NCBI GenBank assembly: GCA_003214315.1
Contig: QCLU01000009.1
Coordinates: 1 to 64,000, forward strand
Source: Prochlorococcus sp. AG-418-D13
GTDB taxonomy: Bacteria > Cyanobacteriota > Cyanobacteriia > PCC-6307 > Cyanobiaceae
Length of the DNA stretch: 64,000 nucleotides
Direction: 5' to 3'
Shown one piece after another: positions 48,387 to 55,071 of this stretch. Position numbers and translations under genes: made by a program. Positions within the stretch are counted from its first letter, which is position 1. Each line of letters starts with the position of its first letter. Below the pieces are notes generated by a model. That model was not told the DNA's origin and searched no databases. It saw nothing but the letters and a program-made list of their open reading frames with translations.

Positions 48387-48557
48387 ATGAACTTAAAAAG
48401 ATCACCATTCTCAATTTTAAGTAAAGAGAGAGGAGAAATTGATTATATCAAAGGAGTTTACAAGAGAAAAATTCAAGCTGAAATTGATTCTTATAAAGAT
48501 CCCGAAGGTGAAGATAAGAGAGGATACAATCCAATCTCAAGATGTATTAATGCTTGA
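48387..48557 (+). CDS. 56-residue basic protein
   Basis: ATG 48387 with a clear ribosome-binding site, AGGAG about eight bases upstream, unusual strength for this genome. The protein (MNLKRSPFSILSKERGEIDY ... GYNPISRCINA) is charged and soluble. No family recognised. Confidence 0.65.
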   Translation: MNLKRSPFSILSKERGEIDYIKGVYKRKIQAEIDSYKDPEGEDKRGYNPISRCINA

Positions 48558-48569
48558 TAGAATCTCAAT

Positions 48570-48893
48570 CTAGTTAATCTTTTTTTTCTTCTTCTTATCC
48601 TTTTTTTTCTTCTTCTTATCCTTTTTTTTCTTCTTTACCTTTTCATAAACCTCATCAGCCTTCTTTTCAATACTATCCAGCTTATTTGAAGGTTCCATTA
48701 TAGCTTCTGCTTTTCCTTTTTTAACTGTGGTATCTTTTACCTCAATAATTTTAACTGGCTCTTCTTTAACTACAGTATCTTTTGCCTCTTCAGTTTTAAT
48801 CCCAAGCTTACCTTTAATAAAATTGGCTATAAAAATAAGAACTGGTACATGGGCTAGACCACCAATTACTATCCTTGTTTCTGAATAAGCCAT
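48570..48893 (-). CDS. membrane-anchored lysine-rich protein with heptad-codon repeat
   Basis: A 107-residue protein. Residues about 9-27 form one membrane helix (IGGLAHVPVLIFIANFI). An acidic/basic linker with repeated VKDTTVKK-like units and a helical DSIEKKADEVYEK segment follows. The tail is almost pure lysine in repeats of DKKKKKK, encoded by a 21-base tandem repeat. Likely anchored with a strongly basic cytoplasmic tail. Function unknown. Confidence 0.65.
   Translation of the reverse strand: MAYSETRIVIGGLAHVPVLIFIANFIKGKLGIKTEEAKDTVVKEEPVKIIEVKDTTVKKGKAEAIMEPSNKLDSIEKKADEVYEKVKKKKKDKKKKKKDKKKKKKIN
48580..48629. repeat. 21-base tandem repeat encoding the polylysine tail
   Basis: Two exact copies of eight T followed by CTTCTTCTTATCC (48580-48600 and 48601-48621), then a partial third copy. 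The unit is seven codons, so copy-number change keeps the frame. Confidence 0.85.
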
Positions 48894-49035
48894 TTATATA
48901 GTTAAAAGAACTGAGATATTTAAGCATAAATTTAATTTTTAAATTCATTTTATTAAGCCAATAAACACTAGCAATCATTTCTTGATTCGCAGATCAATAA
49001 TCTTGCTATTAATTGAGTAGAGACTTTTTTATTAA

Positions 49036-49125
49036 ATGCCATTAGACGTATTTTTAATGAATATGTGTGTTGTAGTTATAGCTTTGCTTATCAGAAGAGA
49101 AATCAAACTTAAGAAGGCTAGATAG
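49036..49125 (+). CDS. 29-residue membrane peptide
   Basis: ATG 49036 to TAG 49125: MPLDVFLMNMCVVVIALLIR followed by a basic tail. One short hydrophobic helix with positive cytoplasmic end. Three bases before the next tiny ORF. Real coding status is uncertain because of size. Confidence 0.4.
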   Translation: MPLDVFLMNMCVVVIALLIRREIKLKKAR

Positions 49126-49128
49126 ATT

Positions 49129-49248
49129 ATGAAGACGCAAATTTTTAAAGGTCAATACATTCCGAATGTTCATGCTATCACTCTTTTACTAATGCTTCTT
49201 CTGTGTTTGTGGTTACCGCTTGCACTCAGATTCTTATTAATAATTTAG
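49129..49248 (+). CDS. 39-residue membrane peptide
   Basis: ATG 49129 to TAG 49248. Polar start MKTQIFKGQYIPNVHAI, then a strongly hydrophobic helix rich in Leu (TLLLMLLLCLWLPLALRFLL). Resembles the many one-helix peptides of picocyanobacteria. Function unknown. A short inverted repeat (TTAGTC/GACTAA) overlaps its stop. Confidence 0.45.
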   Translation: MKTQIFKGQYIPNVHAITLLLMLLLCLWLPLALRFLLII

Positions 49249-49276
49249 TCGGACTAATTATTTAATACTCTTAATC

Positions 49277-49666
49277 TTAAACTCTGCTATATCCTAATTT
49301 TGTTTTAAAGATCTTATATGGAACTCCTGTTCCGTTCATGGCTTCAATTACTTTATCTCCCACAGTTCCGTAAAATTCAACAGAAAAATCAGTTCCCAGA
49401 TCAGCATGAGCCTCAAGATAAACACCTAATGCTGGATTAGCTAAATGTGCTAGTAAAGCATCATCATTTTTATAAACTTCTGACCATACAAAACGAAGAG
49501 GGTCATCAGGATCTTGATCAAAAGTATGATGGAGCATTCCTGGTTCGTCAGCTTCAACTGCTTTATCTGTCTTATCTGCAATTTCTAAGTATTCTGCAAC
49601 CTTATCTTCCTTAACTTTAAGTTTTGCAAGAAGCATAAATGGAGTATCTGATCCAAAACTAGACAT
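49277..49666 (-). CDS. antibiotic-biosynthesis-monooxygenase (ABM)-like small protein
   Basis: About 129 residues from ATG 49666. The core (PFMLLAKLKVKEDKVAEYLE, PGMLHHTFDQDP, FVWSEVYKNDDALLAHLANP) fits the dimeric alpha/beta-barrel ABM domain, often a heme-degrading or quinol-oxidising fold, but the biochemical role is unknown. The frame extends to ATG 49711, but that stretch forms two hairpins and a T run that ends at the chosen ATG. One of several such small proteins in this region. Confidence 0.75.
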   Translation of the reverse strand: MSSFGSDTPFMLLAKLKVKEDKVAEYLEIADKTDKAVEADEPGMLHHTFDQDPDDPLRFVWSEVYKNDDALLAHLANPALGVYLEAHADLGTDFSVEFYGTVGDKVIEAMNGTGVPYKIFKTKLGYSRV

Positions 49667-49705
49667 AAAAAAAAGACTCTTGCGAGCCTGGGTGATGGGG
49701 ATTCC
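49667..49705 (-). promoter_or_regulatory. leader hairpin with U run directly before the ABM-like start codon
   Basis: On the minus strand GGCTC-GCAA-GAGTC forms a five-pair stem with a GNRA-type loop, followed by eight T that end exactly at the ATG. This looks like an intrinsic terminator or attenuator in the leader. A second possible stem, GATGGG/CCCATC, lies just upstream. Confidence 0.55.
49690..49703. repeat. 14-base repeat, copy 1
   Basis: GGGTGATGGGGATT on the + strand, inside the leader of the ABM-like gene. An identical copy is at 49803-49816. Both copies are preceded by GCC, in this copy with one extra T between. Confidence 0.8.
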
Positions 49706-49794
49706 CATCATGACAAATTAATTAGAAACAAACAACTCCATCAATAGTTAATTTTTATTACTTACAAACACCATATGTAGTGCTAGGATTTTAT

Positions 49795-49857
49795 AAAAAG
49801 CCGGGTGATGGGGATTATCCCGCTTTTTGAATGGGCGAAGCTAACGCCCTTTTTTTT
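49795..49857 (+). ncRNA. pair of hairpins, possible small RNA or double terminator
   Basis: Hairpin 1 pairs AAAAAGC-GGG (49795-49805) with CCCGCTTTTT (49819-49828) and holds the second copy of the 14-base repeat in its loop (49803-49816). Hairpin 2 pairs GGGCG (49833-49837) with CGCCC (49845-49849) and is followed by eight T, a strong + strand terminator. No + strand gene precedes it. Read leftward, hairpin 1 can terminate the 49-residue gene upstream. A short + strand RNA is possible but unproven. Confidence 0.5.
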
Positions 49858-50005
49858 ATGGGTATAACTTTTTAATAGCTTCTTGTTGTTCTTGTTTTTT
49901 TATTTCTTCAGCATCATAAATGGGACAAGTATTCTGTTTAAGTGATGAGAAAAAAGCACTTTTTTTAAAACGTTTGAATATAGGGGTCAGTAGTAAACGT
50001 TTCAC
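49856..50005 (-). CDS. 49-residue small protein
   Basis: GTG 50005 to TAA 49856: MKRLLLTPIFKRFKKSAFFS ... DAEEIKKQEQQEAIKKLYP. Basic, amphipathic N-terminus, charged Gln-rich C-terminus. Its GTGA start overlaps the TGA that ends the upstream disrupted gene in its second frame, an overlap typical of operons. Function unknown. Confidence 0.55.
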   Translation of the reverse strand: MKRLLLTPIFKRFKKSAFFSSLKQNTCPIYDAEEIKKQEQQEAIKKLYP

Positions 50006-50506
50006 TTTTTATATTTGCTAAATTGCTCAAACATACTTAAATACTGAATAGGAAACACGCTGGTTAAATTTTCTATTCTCTCTTCATCCAATACAATACC
50101 ATCCGGTAATTTCTTAATTAACTTTGGAATAGCTTTTTTTTGTTTCTTCTCTGCAGAAATTAATTCTGTAAGTAGCTTCTTTTTTTATATTTGTTTTAAT
50201 TAATCCATCTTTTTCAAGCATTGATTTTAAATCAAGATTATTTCCTTTCAGAAGAGCAATTAAAACAGTATCTGCGATTTTTAAAGCTTCCGCAGGTTCT
50301 TTATCTTTATTTATTTCAAATATACAGGTACAGGCATCAACACCTAATGCTCTTGAGATACAATCATCATTTCCAATTTCATCACAAGGCAGTCTAAAAG
50401 ACTCTTCAATTTTTTTTAGATCATATCCATTCTTACCTTCTGGAAAACCAGCGTGAGCAGAAAAAGGAAATAAAAACAATATTGTCGCAAGAAATAAGCG
50501 TTTCAT
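50002..50506 (-). pseudogene. exported protein gene split by a frameshift in an A7 run
   Basis: The first frame (50506 to 50114) has a signal peptide (MKRLFLATILFLFPFSAHAG), then a four-cysteine segment (LPCDEIGNDDCISRALGVDA, then CTCIF) and ADTVLIALLKGN. After seven A (T run at 50180-50186) it continues only about 20 residues. The shifted frame from the same point stays open to TGA 50004-50002 and reads LLTELISAEKKQKKAIPKLI, KKLPDGIVLDEERIENL and VFPIQYLSMFEQFSKYKK. One base fewer in the run would join them. Either a recent frameshift, a slippage-expressed gene or a sequencing error. A single gene of about 167 codons is the likely original. Confidence 0.65.
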
Positions 50507-50890
50507 TTATTCCCAAGTTTTCATATCAGTAGTTCCTTGTGATCTTTGCATCCAGGCATATTTCCATGTGCTATTTTCATTTTTAAAAATGCAAGTATAA
50601 GTTGAAAGATCTTTATTTTGATTCCCTTTATAACTGAAGATTTCATTTAGTGTAAAAACCGCGTAGGCTATCTCACCAAAAATTTCAATTTTATGGATTT
50701 TGATTAGTTCTGAGGATTCTGCAACTAAGTCTTTATTATCAAACATTCCCACTAATCCTTTCGCAGAGATTGGATTTCCACTTGGTCTTACAGCCAAAAA
50801 ATCCCCTGTTACGTTTGGTATTAAAAAAGAAGAATCTTCACTGGTTGCATAACCATTAATTAAATTTTCTATAGCTTGAGTACTTGACAT
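50507..50890 (-). CDS. NTF2/SnoaL-like small protein
   Basis: A 127-residue protein with an NTF2-like layout: N-terminal helix SSTQAIENLINGYATSEDSS, then curved-sheet strands KIHKIEIFGEIAYAVFTLNE, DLSTYTCIFKNENSTWKYAW and QRSQGTT. Similar to DUF4440/SnoaL stress proteins. No active-site residue is obvious. Its stop abuts the start of the disrupted exported-protein gene. Confidence 0.65.
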   Translation of the reverse strand: MSSTQAIENLINGYATSEDSSFLIPNVTGDFLAVRPSGNPISAKGLVGMFDNKDLVAESSELIKIHKIEIFGEIAYAVFTLNEIFSYKGNQNKDLSTYTCIFKNENSTWKYAWMQRSQGTTDMKTWE

Positions 50891-50919
50891 TTAAGGAGAA
50901 ATTAATTTCCCTTATCTTA

Positions 50920-50932
50920 GATCGACTTTCAG
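50920..50932 (-). repeat. repeated intergenic motif TGAAAGTCGATC, copy 1
   Basis: Minus-strand CTGAAAGTCGATC followed by TAAGATAAG and an imperfect hairpin (GGGAAATT/AATTTCTCC), in the leader of the NTF2-like gene. Copies 2 and 3 are at 51508 and 51972. Confidence 0.65.
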
Positions 50933-51021
50933 TAATTAAATGGTTTTAAGGTGTTGAATCAAAAACTTAAGTATTTTTTTGAATAATAGAAATTTAGTAT
51001 TGAGTTATAACTTCAAAAAAT

Positions 51022-51162
51022 ATGGAAATAACTATAAAAAAAGGGACTTCATTAGGTTTAGAAACCTACGATGTTTTAGGCTTTAATTCCGAAGAGGAAC
51101 TTGAATTAGAGATTTCAAAACTCATTCGAATTAGACCTGAATTTGAAAAAAATCCAAATTAA
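51022..51162 (+). CDS. 46-residue acidic small protein
   Basis: ATG 51022 to TAA 51162: MEITIKKGTSLGLETYDVLG, then an acidic helix EEELELEISKLIRIRPEF. Soluble and well balanced in composition. The only rightward gene in this minus-strand cluster. No family recognised. Confidence 0.55.
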   Translation: MEITIKKGTSLGLETYDVLGFNSEEELELEISKLIRIRPEFEKNPN

Positions 51163-51194
51163 ATTTATATATTTTTAAATAATTAGCATTACGA

Positions 51195-51479
51195 CTATTC
51201 AGAAACCCAACTTGTGATTTTAGTAGTGCTATAAATATGACCTCCAGCTTCTATATTCTTTATGGTTTCAGGATCTGAAAAAACATGCTTAGCGACACCT
51301 TCTTCAGCTTGATGAATAACAATAACTTCTTTGGGATCAATTAAACTTTTGCCACGATATAAAGGAGTAAGTCCTACTGTTTTATGAAATGCATCTATCT
51401 CTGGACTATCAAACATTTTTACCCACTCCTCAAATGAATTTGAAAGTTTAAATGTGAAAACAGTAGTTTCAATAGTCAT
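51195..51479 (-). CDS. DUF3764 family protein
   Basis: A 94-residue protein (TTVFTFKLSNSFEEWVKMFD ... PLYRGKSLIDPKEVIVIHQA ... ITSWVSE) matching the cyanobacterial DUF3764 pattern, a ferredoxin-like alpha/beta fold related in layout to ABM proteins. Function unknown. The start codon follows directly on a hairpin plus six T. Confidence 0.75.
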   Translation of the reverse strand: MTIETTVFTFKLSNSFEEWVKMFDSPEIDAFHKTVGLTPLYRGKSLIDPKEVIVIHQAEEGVAKHVFSDPETIKNIEAGGHIYSTTKITSWVSE

Positions 51480-51501
51480 AAAAAAGAGCTAACTGCTCTT
51501 T
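51480..51501 (-). terminator. hairpin with U run directly before the DUF3764 start codon
   Basis: Minus-strand AAAGAGC-AGTTA-GCTCTTT forms seven pairs and continues into a T run that ends at the ATG of the DUF3764 gene. It can terminate the upstream 115-residue gene and would also act as a leader attenuator. Confidence 0.65.
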
Positions 51502-51507
51502 ATTTTA

Positions 51508-51520
51508 GATCGACTGTCAA
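51508..51520 (-). repeat. repeated intergenic motif, copy 2
   Basis: Minus-strand TTGACAGTCGATC followed by TAAAATAAAG and the GAGC/GCTC hairpin. It lies between the stop of the 115-residue gene and the hairpin before DUF3764. Differs from copy 1 at one base of the core. Confidence 0.65.
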
Positions 51521-51523
51521 TTT

Positions 51524-51871
51524 TCAGGAAAAAACAGGCGAATAGGGTGTTTGTCCATTCATTAATGATGTATCAATTGGTTTACAGATATTCATCAGAG
51601 CATCTTGTCCGAAACCCGGCCCGGAGGGCCCATCTATAAACTCCTGAAACTCTTCAGCAGAAATACCCTCTTTTACTTCCCAAAAACAATATACGGGACC
51701 AGTTTTAGTTACGGCATTTGCAGAATGGTTAAAAAATCCTTTTTCTTTATTAGCAGCTACTGCATCATCCCATCCACCACCTGGTGACATTGCCGCATAA
51801 GCTGTTTCCCACCATTTTTCAGCTTTTCCTGCCTTAAATTCATGATGAACAATATAAAAAGTTGATGCCAT
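51524..51871 (-). CDS. small soluble protein of unknown function, 115 residues
   Basis: MASTFYIVHHEFKAGKAEKW ... SANAVTKTGPVYCFWEVKEG ... TPYSPVFS. The beta-alpha-beta rhythm and the K-A-G-K-A-E-x-W-W start resemble ABM/EthD-like small barrels. A Gly-rich stretch (MSPGGGWDD) and GPSGPGFG stand out. No named family is recognised. Middle gene of a leftward run 52000, 51524, 51195. Confidence 0.7.
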   Translation of the reverse strand: MASTFYIVHHEFKAGKAEKWWETAYAAMSPGGGWDDAVAANKEKGFFNHSANAVTKTGPVYCFWEVKEGISAEEFQEFIDGPSGPGFGQDALMNICKPIDTSLMNGQTPYSPVFS

Positions 51872-51949
51872 AAAAATAATATTTGAGCTGATAATTAAGC
51901 TACTTGATATAAGTAAAGGAAAGATTAATTTATTTTGAATTCCTAAATA

Positions 51950-51969
51950 AAGGGGGATAAAAGCCCCTC
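51950..51969 (-). terminator. hairpin after the ABM-like gene at 52000
   Basis: Minus-strand GGGGC-TTTTAT-CCCC followed by TTTATTT, about 30 bases after the stop at 52000. Copy 3 of the intergenic motif lies between the stop and this stem. Confidence 0.6.
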
Positions 51970-51971
51970 AC

Positions 51972-51985
51972 TATCGACTTTCAAT
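51972..51985 (-). repeat. repeated intergenic motif, copy 3
   Basis: Minus-strand ATTGAAAGTCGATA immediately upstream of the GGGGC hairpin and downstream of the gene stop. Shares TGAAAGTCGAT with copy 1. Confidence 0.6.
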
Positions 51986-51999
51986 ATATACAATCGAAA

Positions 52000-52353
52000 T
52001 CAGAATCCAGTTATTGCTTCATAGAAATCAGCGTCTGGCAGTATTTCCTTCAAGGGTTCAATCTCCTTGGCAGGGCCTTGGACCTGCACAGTAATATCTG
52101 ACACTTCAAAAAGCTTGGGAATCATATGTCCCATATTTTTGAGATGAAACAAAGCGGCCGCACCATCTTTATATGCCTCTCTTACATAAGCCTTATCTGA
52201 ACCGCATATAGTGATATTAAAAAAAAGACAGTCAGGTTCATTAGCTTTTGTCAGTACCAAAATTTCTTCTAAAAGAGCTATGCACTGATCCATCTTTCCA
52301 TCCTTAATTATGAAGTGGGGATGGATAGAAACCATATTTGTATCTAGAGACAT
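52000..52353 (-). CDS. ABM-domain small protein
   Basis: A 117-residue protein with the ABM layout: NMVSIHPHFIIKDGKMDQCI, NEPDCLFFNITICGSDKAYV, REAYKDGAAALFHLKNMGH. These small alpha/beta barrels dimerise. Substrate unknown. First gene of a leftward run of related-looking small proteins. Confidence 0.78.
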   Translation of the reverse strand: MSLDTNMVSIHPHFIIKDGKMDQCIALLEEILVLTKANEPDCLFFNITICGSDKAYVREAYKDGAAALFHLKNMGHMIPKLFEVSDITVQVQGPAKEIEPLKEILPDADFYEAITGF

Positions 52354-52493
52354 AAATTTATAGATATTTCTTCTATCTTTTTAGCAACTAATCTTTATAA
52401 ACAAGTTAAAAATATAGATTATCAAAAAATTAAGAATTTTAATTTGGTATCGCATGTACCGTTTATATGTTTTTTGGTAGCTATTAATTGGTT

Positions 52494-52676
52494 ATGAGTT
52501 ATTTTGCTGAACCTAACCATATTGAATATGATGCATGGTTCGATGAAAATGTCGACCCAATAGATCTTGTGAATTACTCAGATGAAAAGGAGTTCAGTGA
52601 TTCGGTACACTTTAAGTTCCATAAGATGTCCACTAGAAATTTAACGATTGGTTCTTCTGATAATTTTCACTGGTGA
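52494..52676 (+). CDS. small acidic protein, 60 residues
   Basis: ATG 52494 (a TTG two codons earlier is possible). MSYFAEPNHIEYDAWFDENV ... NLTIGSSDNFHW, rich in Asp, Glu and aromatics, soluble. No family recognised. Confidence 0.6.
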   Translation: MSYFAEPNHIEYDAWFDENVDPIDLVNYSDEKEFSDSVHFKFHKMSTRNLTIGSSDNFHW

Positions 52677-52712
52677 GTAAAAGATTTTTCAATTCATAAA
52701 TATTTATGAATC

Positions 52713-53090
52713 TTATGCAGAATATGTCCCATCACTTTCTCTTCTTGCCTTAGCTAATACAATTTCATCTACAACTTTTTCAATCATGTAGGCACTTTTT
52801 TTACCAACGCATTTTTCTTTTTTAATACTCTCAAAATCATTTGGGATTAAATCATTATGTTCACAACAATCGCATTTAATATCAATTTTCTTACCGCTGA
52901 AAACCTCCAAAGCCCTAGAAAAAATCCATTGCTGAACTGAAATACTTTCCCAACTATCAAAATTCGACCACTTTTTAAAATCCCTATCAAGAATATCTTT
53001 TAACCCATGAACCTGATTTACATATACTAAGTATGAATCTTTTCTTGGTTCATCATATCTACCAATTGTTTTAAGAGAATTTTGATTCAT
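52713..53090 (-). CDS. unknown protein with a CDCC cysteine cluster, 125 residues
   Basis: Soluble helical protein. The middle has IDIKCDCCEHNDLIP and a later single cysteine in KEKCVGKK, so three clustered cysteines plus a histidine could bind metal. WESISVQQWIFSRALEVFSG is a likely helix. Function unknown. Downstream of the cupin gene with a gap of about 70 bases. Confidence 0.65.
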   Translation of the reverse strand: MNQNSLKTIGRYDEPRKDSYLVYVNQVHGLKDILDRDFKKWSNFDSWESISVQQWIFSRALEVFSGKKIDIKCDCCEHNDLIPNDFESIKKEKCVGKKSAYMIEKVVDEIVLAKARRESDGTYSA

Positions 53091-53160
53091 TCCATATACA
53101 TTAATTAGGTAGCCCTATAAATCTAAAGGATAATTTCAAACATATAAACGAAAAAATGTC

Positions 53161-53628
53161 TTAAATAAGATCATTAATTGCTTTATTTAATCTAGAAATA
53201 TGATTTGTATTTCTGAGCAATTCAAAATCATTAAAATCAAAGCCGGGGCCAACACAACAACTCACTAAAGTAAATTCGCCTGTACTTTTTGCAGCTTGCC
53301 AATATCCAGATGGGATCATTTCTACTGGATTATTTGAATCTAAAATTAAATTTCTTATCAACTTATTATCATTATCTAGGCACCATAAATTCAGAGGATC
53401 GCCCCTTAGATAAATCCAAATTTCATCTGCATTTTTTACTCTGTGCCAAGCACTTTTTGCATCTCTTTCCAAAAGATAATAAATTCCTGTAATAAAGTTT
53501 CTAATTTGGCCGTCTTCCCTGATTAGAGACTTCTTACTCCTTACTACCTCTCTAAACCATCCACCTTCAGGATGAGGGGATAAATTAAATTGTTTAATTA
53601 TTTCTATATTTTTTTGATTAGGGTTCAC
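53161..53628 (-). CDS. DUF985 cupin-family protein
   Basis: A 155-residue cupin_5/DUF985 protein: PHPEGGWFREVVRS near residue 18, TGIYYLLERDAKSAWHRVKN, DEIWIYLRGDPL, MIPSGYWQAAKSTGEFTLVS and CCVGPGFDFNDFEL. The fold is a beta barrel with a possible metal or sugar pocket. The enzymatic role is not established for the family. Confidence 0.88.
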   Translation of the reverse strand: MNPNQKNIEIIKQFNLSPHPEGGWFREVVRSKKSLIREDGQIRNFITGIYYLLERDAKSAWHRVKNADEIWIYLRGDPLNLWCLDNDNKLIRNLILDSNNPVEMIPSGYWQAAKSTGEFTLVSCCVGPGFDFNDFELLRNTNHISRLNKAINDLI

Positions 53629-53710
53629 TTCACAAAAATATCTTTTAAATTTCTCTTACAATTAATATCAACTTTAAAATAAATCAAAATAAAATTTATT
53701 TTCTAAAAAC

Positions 53711-53854
53711 TTAAGCACAAATAACTGACAAATCTACAAAATTTTTATTTTCATCTGCCAATTCAGTAATGATTCGATTTAGCCATTCAGAGGTCGTTTC
53801 ACAATATCCTACATTTAAAATGGTTTTTTGCTTTGCTGTTTCTTCTTTATTCAT
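53711..53854 (-). CDS. 47-residue small protein
   Basis: ATG 53854 to TAA 53711: MNKEETAKQKTILNVGYCET ... WLNRIITELADENKNFVDLS, ending VICA. Acidic, helical, two cysteines. Composition and start context look coding. Function unknown. Confidence 0.5.
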   Translation of the reverse strand: MNKEETAKQKTILNVGYCETTSEWLNRIITELADENKNFVDLSVICA

Positions 53855-54035
53855 AGTTAGAGTATTTTTATATAAATTAGTGTTTAATTAAATCCATGTG
53901 AATAAGTCTTAATTACTATCTATTGCAAAAAGTTGTATTTAATACATATTTAGCAACCGCTAGTAAACAAATAAAATTAAATCGTTGACAAGAAAATCTA
54001 TACAAGTAAGAGTAGAAAAAATTATTATTTAACCT

Positions 54036-54221
54036 ATGAATAACATCAAGATTGAGGAATTGATGAAAGTAAGGTTCGATGGTATTGCAAATAGAATTGG
54101 GCAATTAAGCAAAAGGGAAAGTGAGTCTTTGTTGCTTGAGCATCTTGAGTGGTTAGAGGGAGGATGGGAGACAGAAGAAATCTTATTTTTAAAAAAGCCC
54201 TACAGAAAATGGTGGTTCTAA
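54036..54221 (+). CDS. 61-residue small protein
   Basis: ATG 54036, helical and charged (MNNIKIEELMKVRFDGIANR ... LLLEHLEWLEGGWETEEILF ... KPYRKWWF). Converges with thiD. No family recognised. Confidence 0.6.
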   Translation: MNNIKIEELMKVRFDGIANRIGQLSKRESESLLLEHLEWLEGGWETEEILFLKKPYRKWWF

Positions 54222-54239
54222 ATTTGCTTCTATAAATAA

Positions 54240-55019
54240 TTAATGATGACCTAAGGGCCCAGGTCCAAATCCTATTTTGTAAGAATTTTTTAAAGATTTC
54301 TCAACAAATGATTTTGCTTTTTGTATGGAATCAAGTAGCTCAAAACCTAAAGCTTTGTAACCACAAATAGCAGCACTTAAAGTACAACCGCTACCGTGGG
54401 TATTTTTTGTATTTATAAAATCATTAAATAGCCACTCTTTTCTACCATTTAAGTCAAGAAAAAAATCCTTCCCTTTCATATCTTTTAAACCGCCACCTTT
54501 TATAAGTACCGCTTTAGCTCCAAGACTAATAATTTTTCTTGCGGAATTTTCGATATCTTCTTTACTCATTATTTCTAAATCAGAAAGTAGATTTGCTTCA
54601 TAAATATTTGGAGTTACCAAATCCGCTATTGGTAATAAAAGTTTTTTATAAGCATTAATGGCAGAATCTTCCAGTAATTTAGAACCAGTTCTAGTAACCA
54701 TTACTGGATCAATAATTTTGGTTATTTTATATGTATTTAATTTTGATGCAGTATCATTAATAATCCTTTCATTTAATAACATTCCAGTTTTTAAGGCATC
54801 AATACCAAAATCACTAAATAGAGTATCTAACTGACTTAAAAACGTGTTCTTCTCTACTGCTTCAACGCATCTAACCTCAATACTATTTTGTGCAGTAATA
54901 CATGTAATAACTGAACATCCATGTACTTTAAGAGCCATAAAAGTTCTCAAGTCAGCCTGGATACCTGCCCCACCCCCGGAGTCACTTCCGCCTATAGAAA
55001 GTGCAATTTTAGAATACAT
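54240..55019 (-). CDS. thiD: hydroxymethylpyrimidine/phosphomethylpyrimidine kinase
   Basis: Thiamine-pathway ribokinase-fold kinase, 259 residues. N-terminal [44 protein letters not shown] and the C-terminal catalytic block [20 protein letters not shown] are all present. Leftward, about 50 bases downstream of tenA, giving a thiamine synthesis or salvage pair. Confidence 0.95.
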   Translation of the reverse strand: MYSKIALSIGGSDSGGGAGIQADLRTFMALKVHGCSVITCITAQNSIEVRCVEAVEKNTFLSQLDTLFSDFGIDALKTGMLLNERIINDTASKLNTYKITKIIDPVMVTRTGSKLLEDSAINAYKKLLLPIADLVTPNIYEANLLSDLEIMSKEDIENSARKIISLGAKAVLIKGGGLKDMKGKDFFLDLNGRKEWLFNDFINTKNTHGSGCTLSAAICGYKALGFELLDSIQKAKSFVEKSLKNSYKIGFGPGPLGHH

Positions 55020-55071
55020 AGTTTAACAAACTAGAATTAATAAATATCATAAAAAATATTCTAAATTTAAA

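Noticed and set aside
48580..48629. Regular short repeats that could suggest a CRISPR array
   Set aside because: The copies are directly adjacent with no spacers, lie within a coding frame and are low-complexity T/C tracts.
49245..49257. TTAGTC/GACTAA inverted repeat as a terminator
   Set aside because: Almost no loop and no T run. Kept only as a note under the 39-residue peptide.
53916..54104. A 62-codon minus-strand open frame between two small genes
   Set aside because: It overlaps the start of the better-supported rightward gene at 54036, and its translation is an unstructured Asn/Phe/Tyr-rich string typical of AT-rich non-coding DNA.
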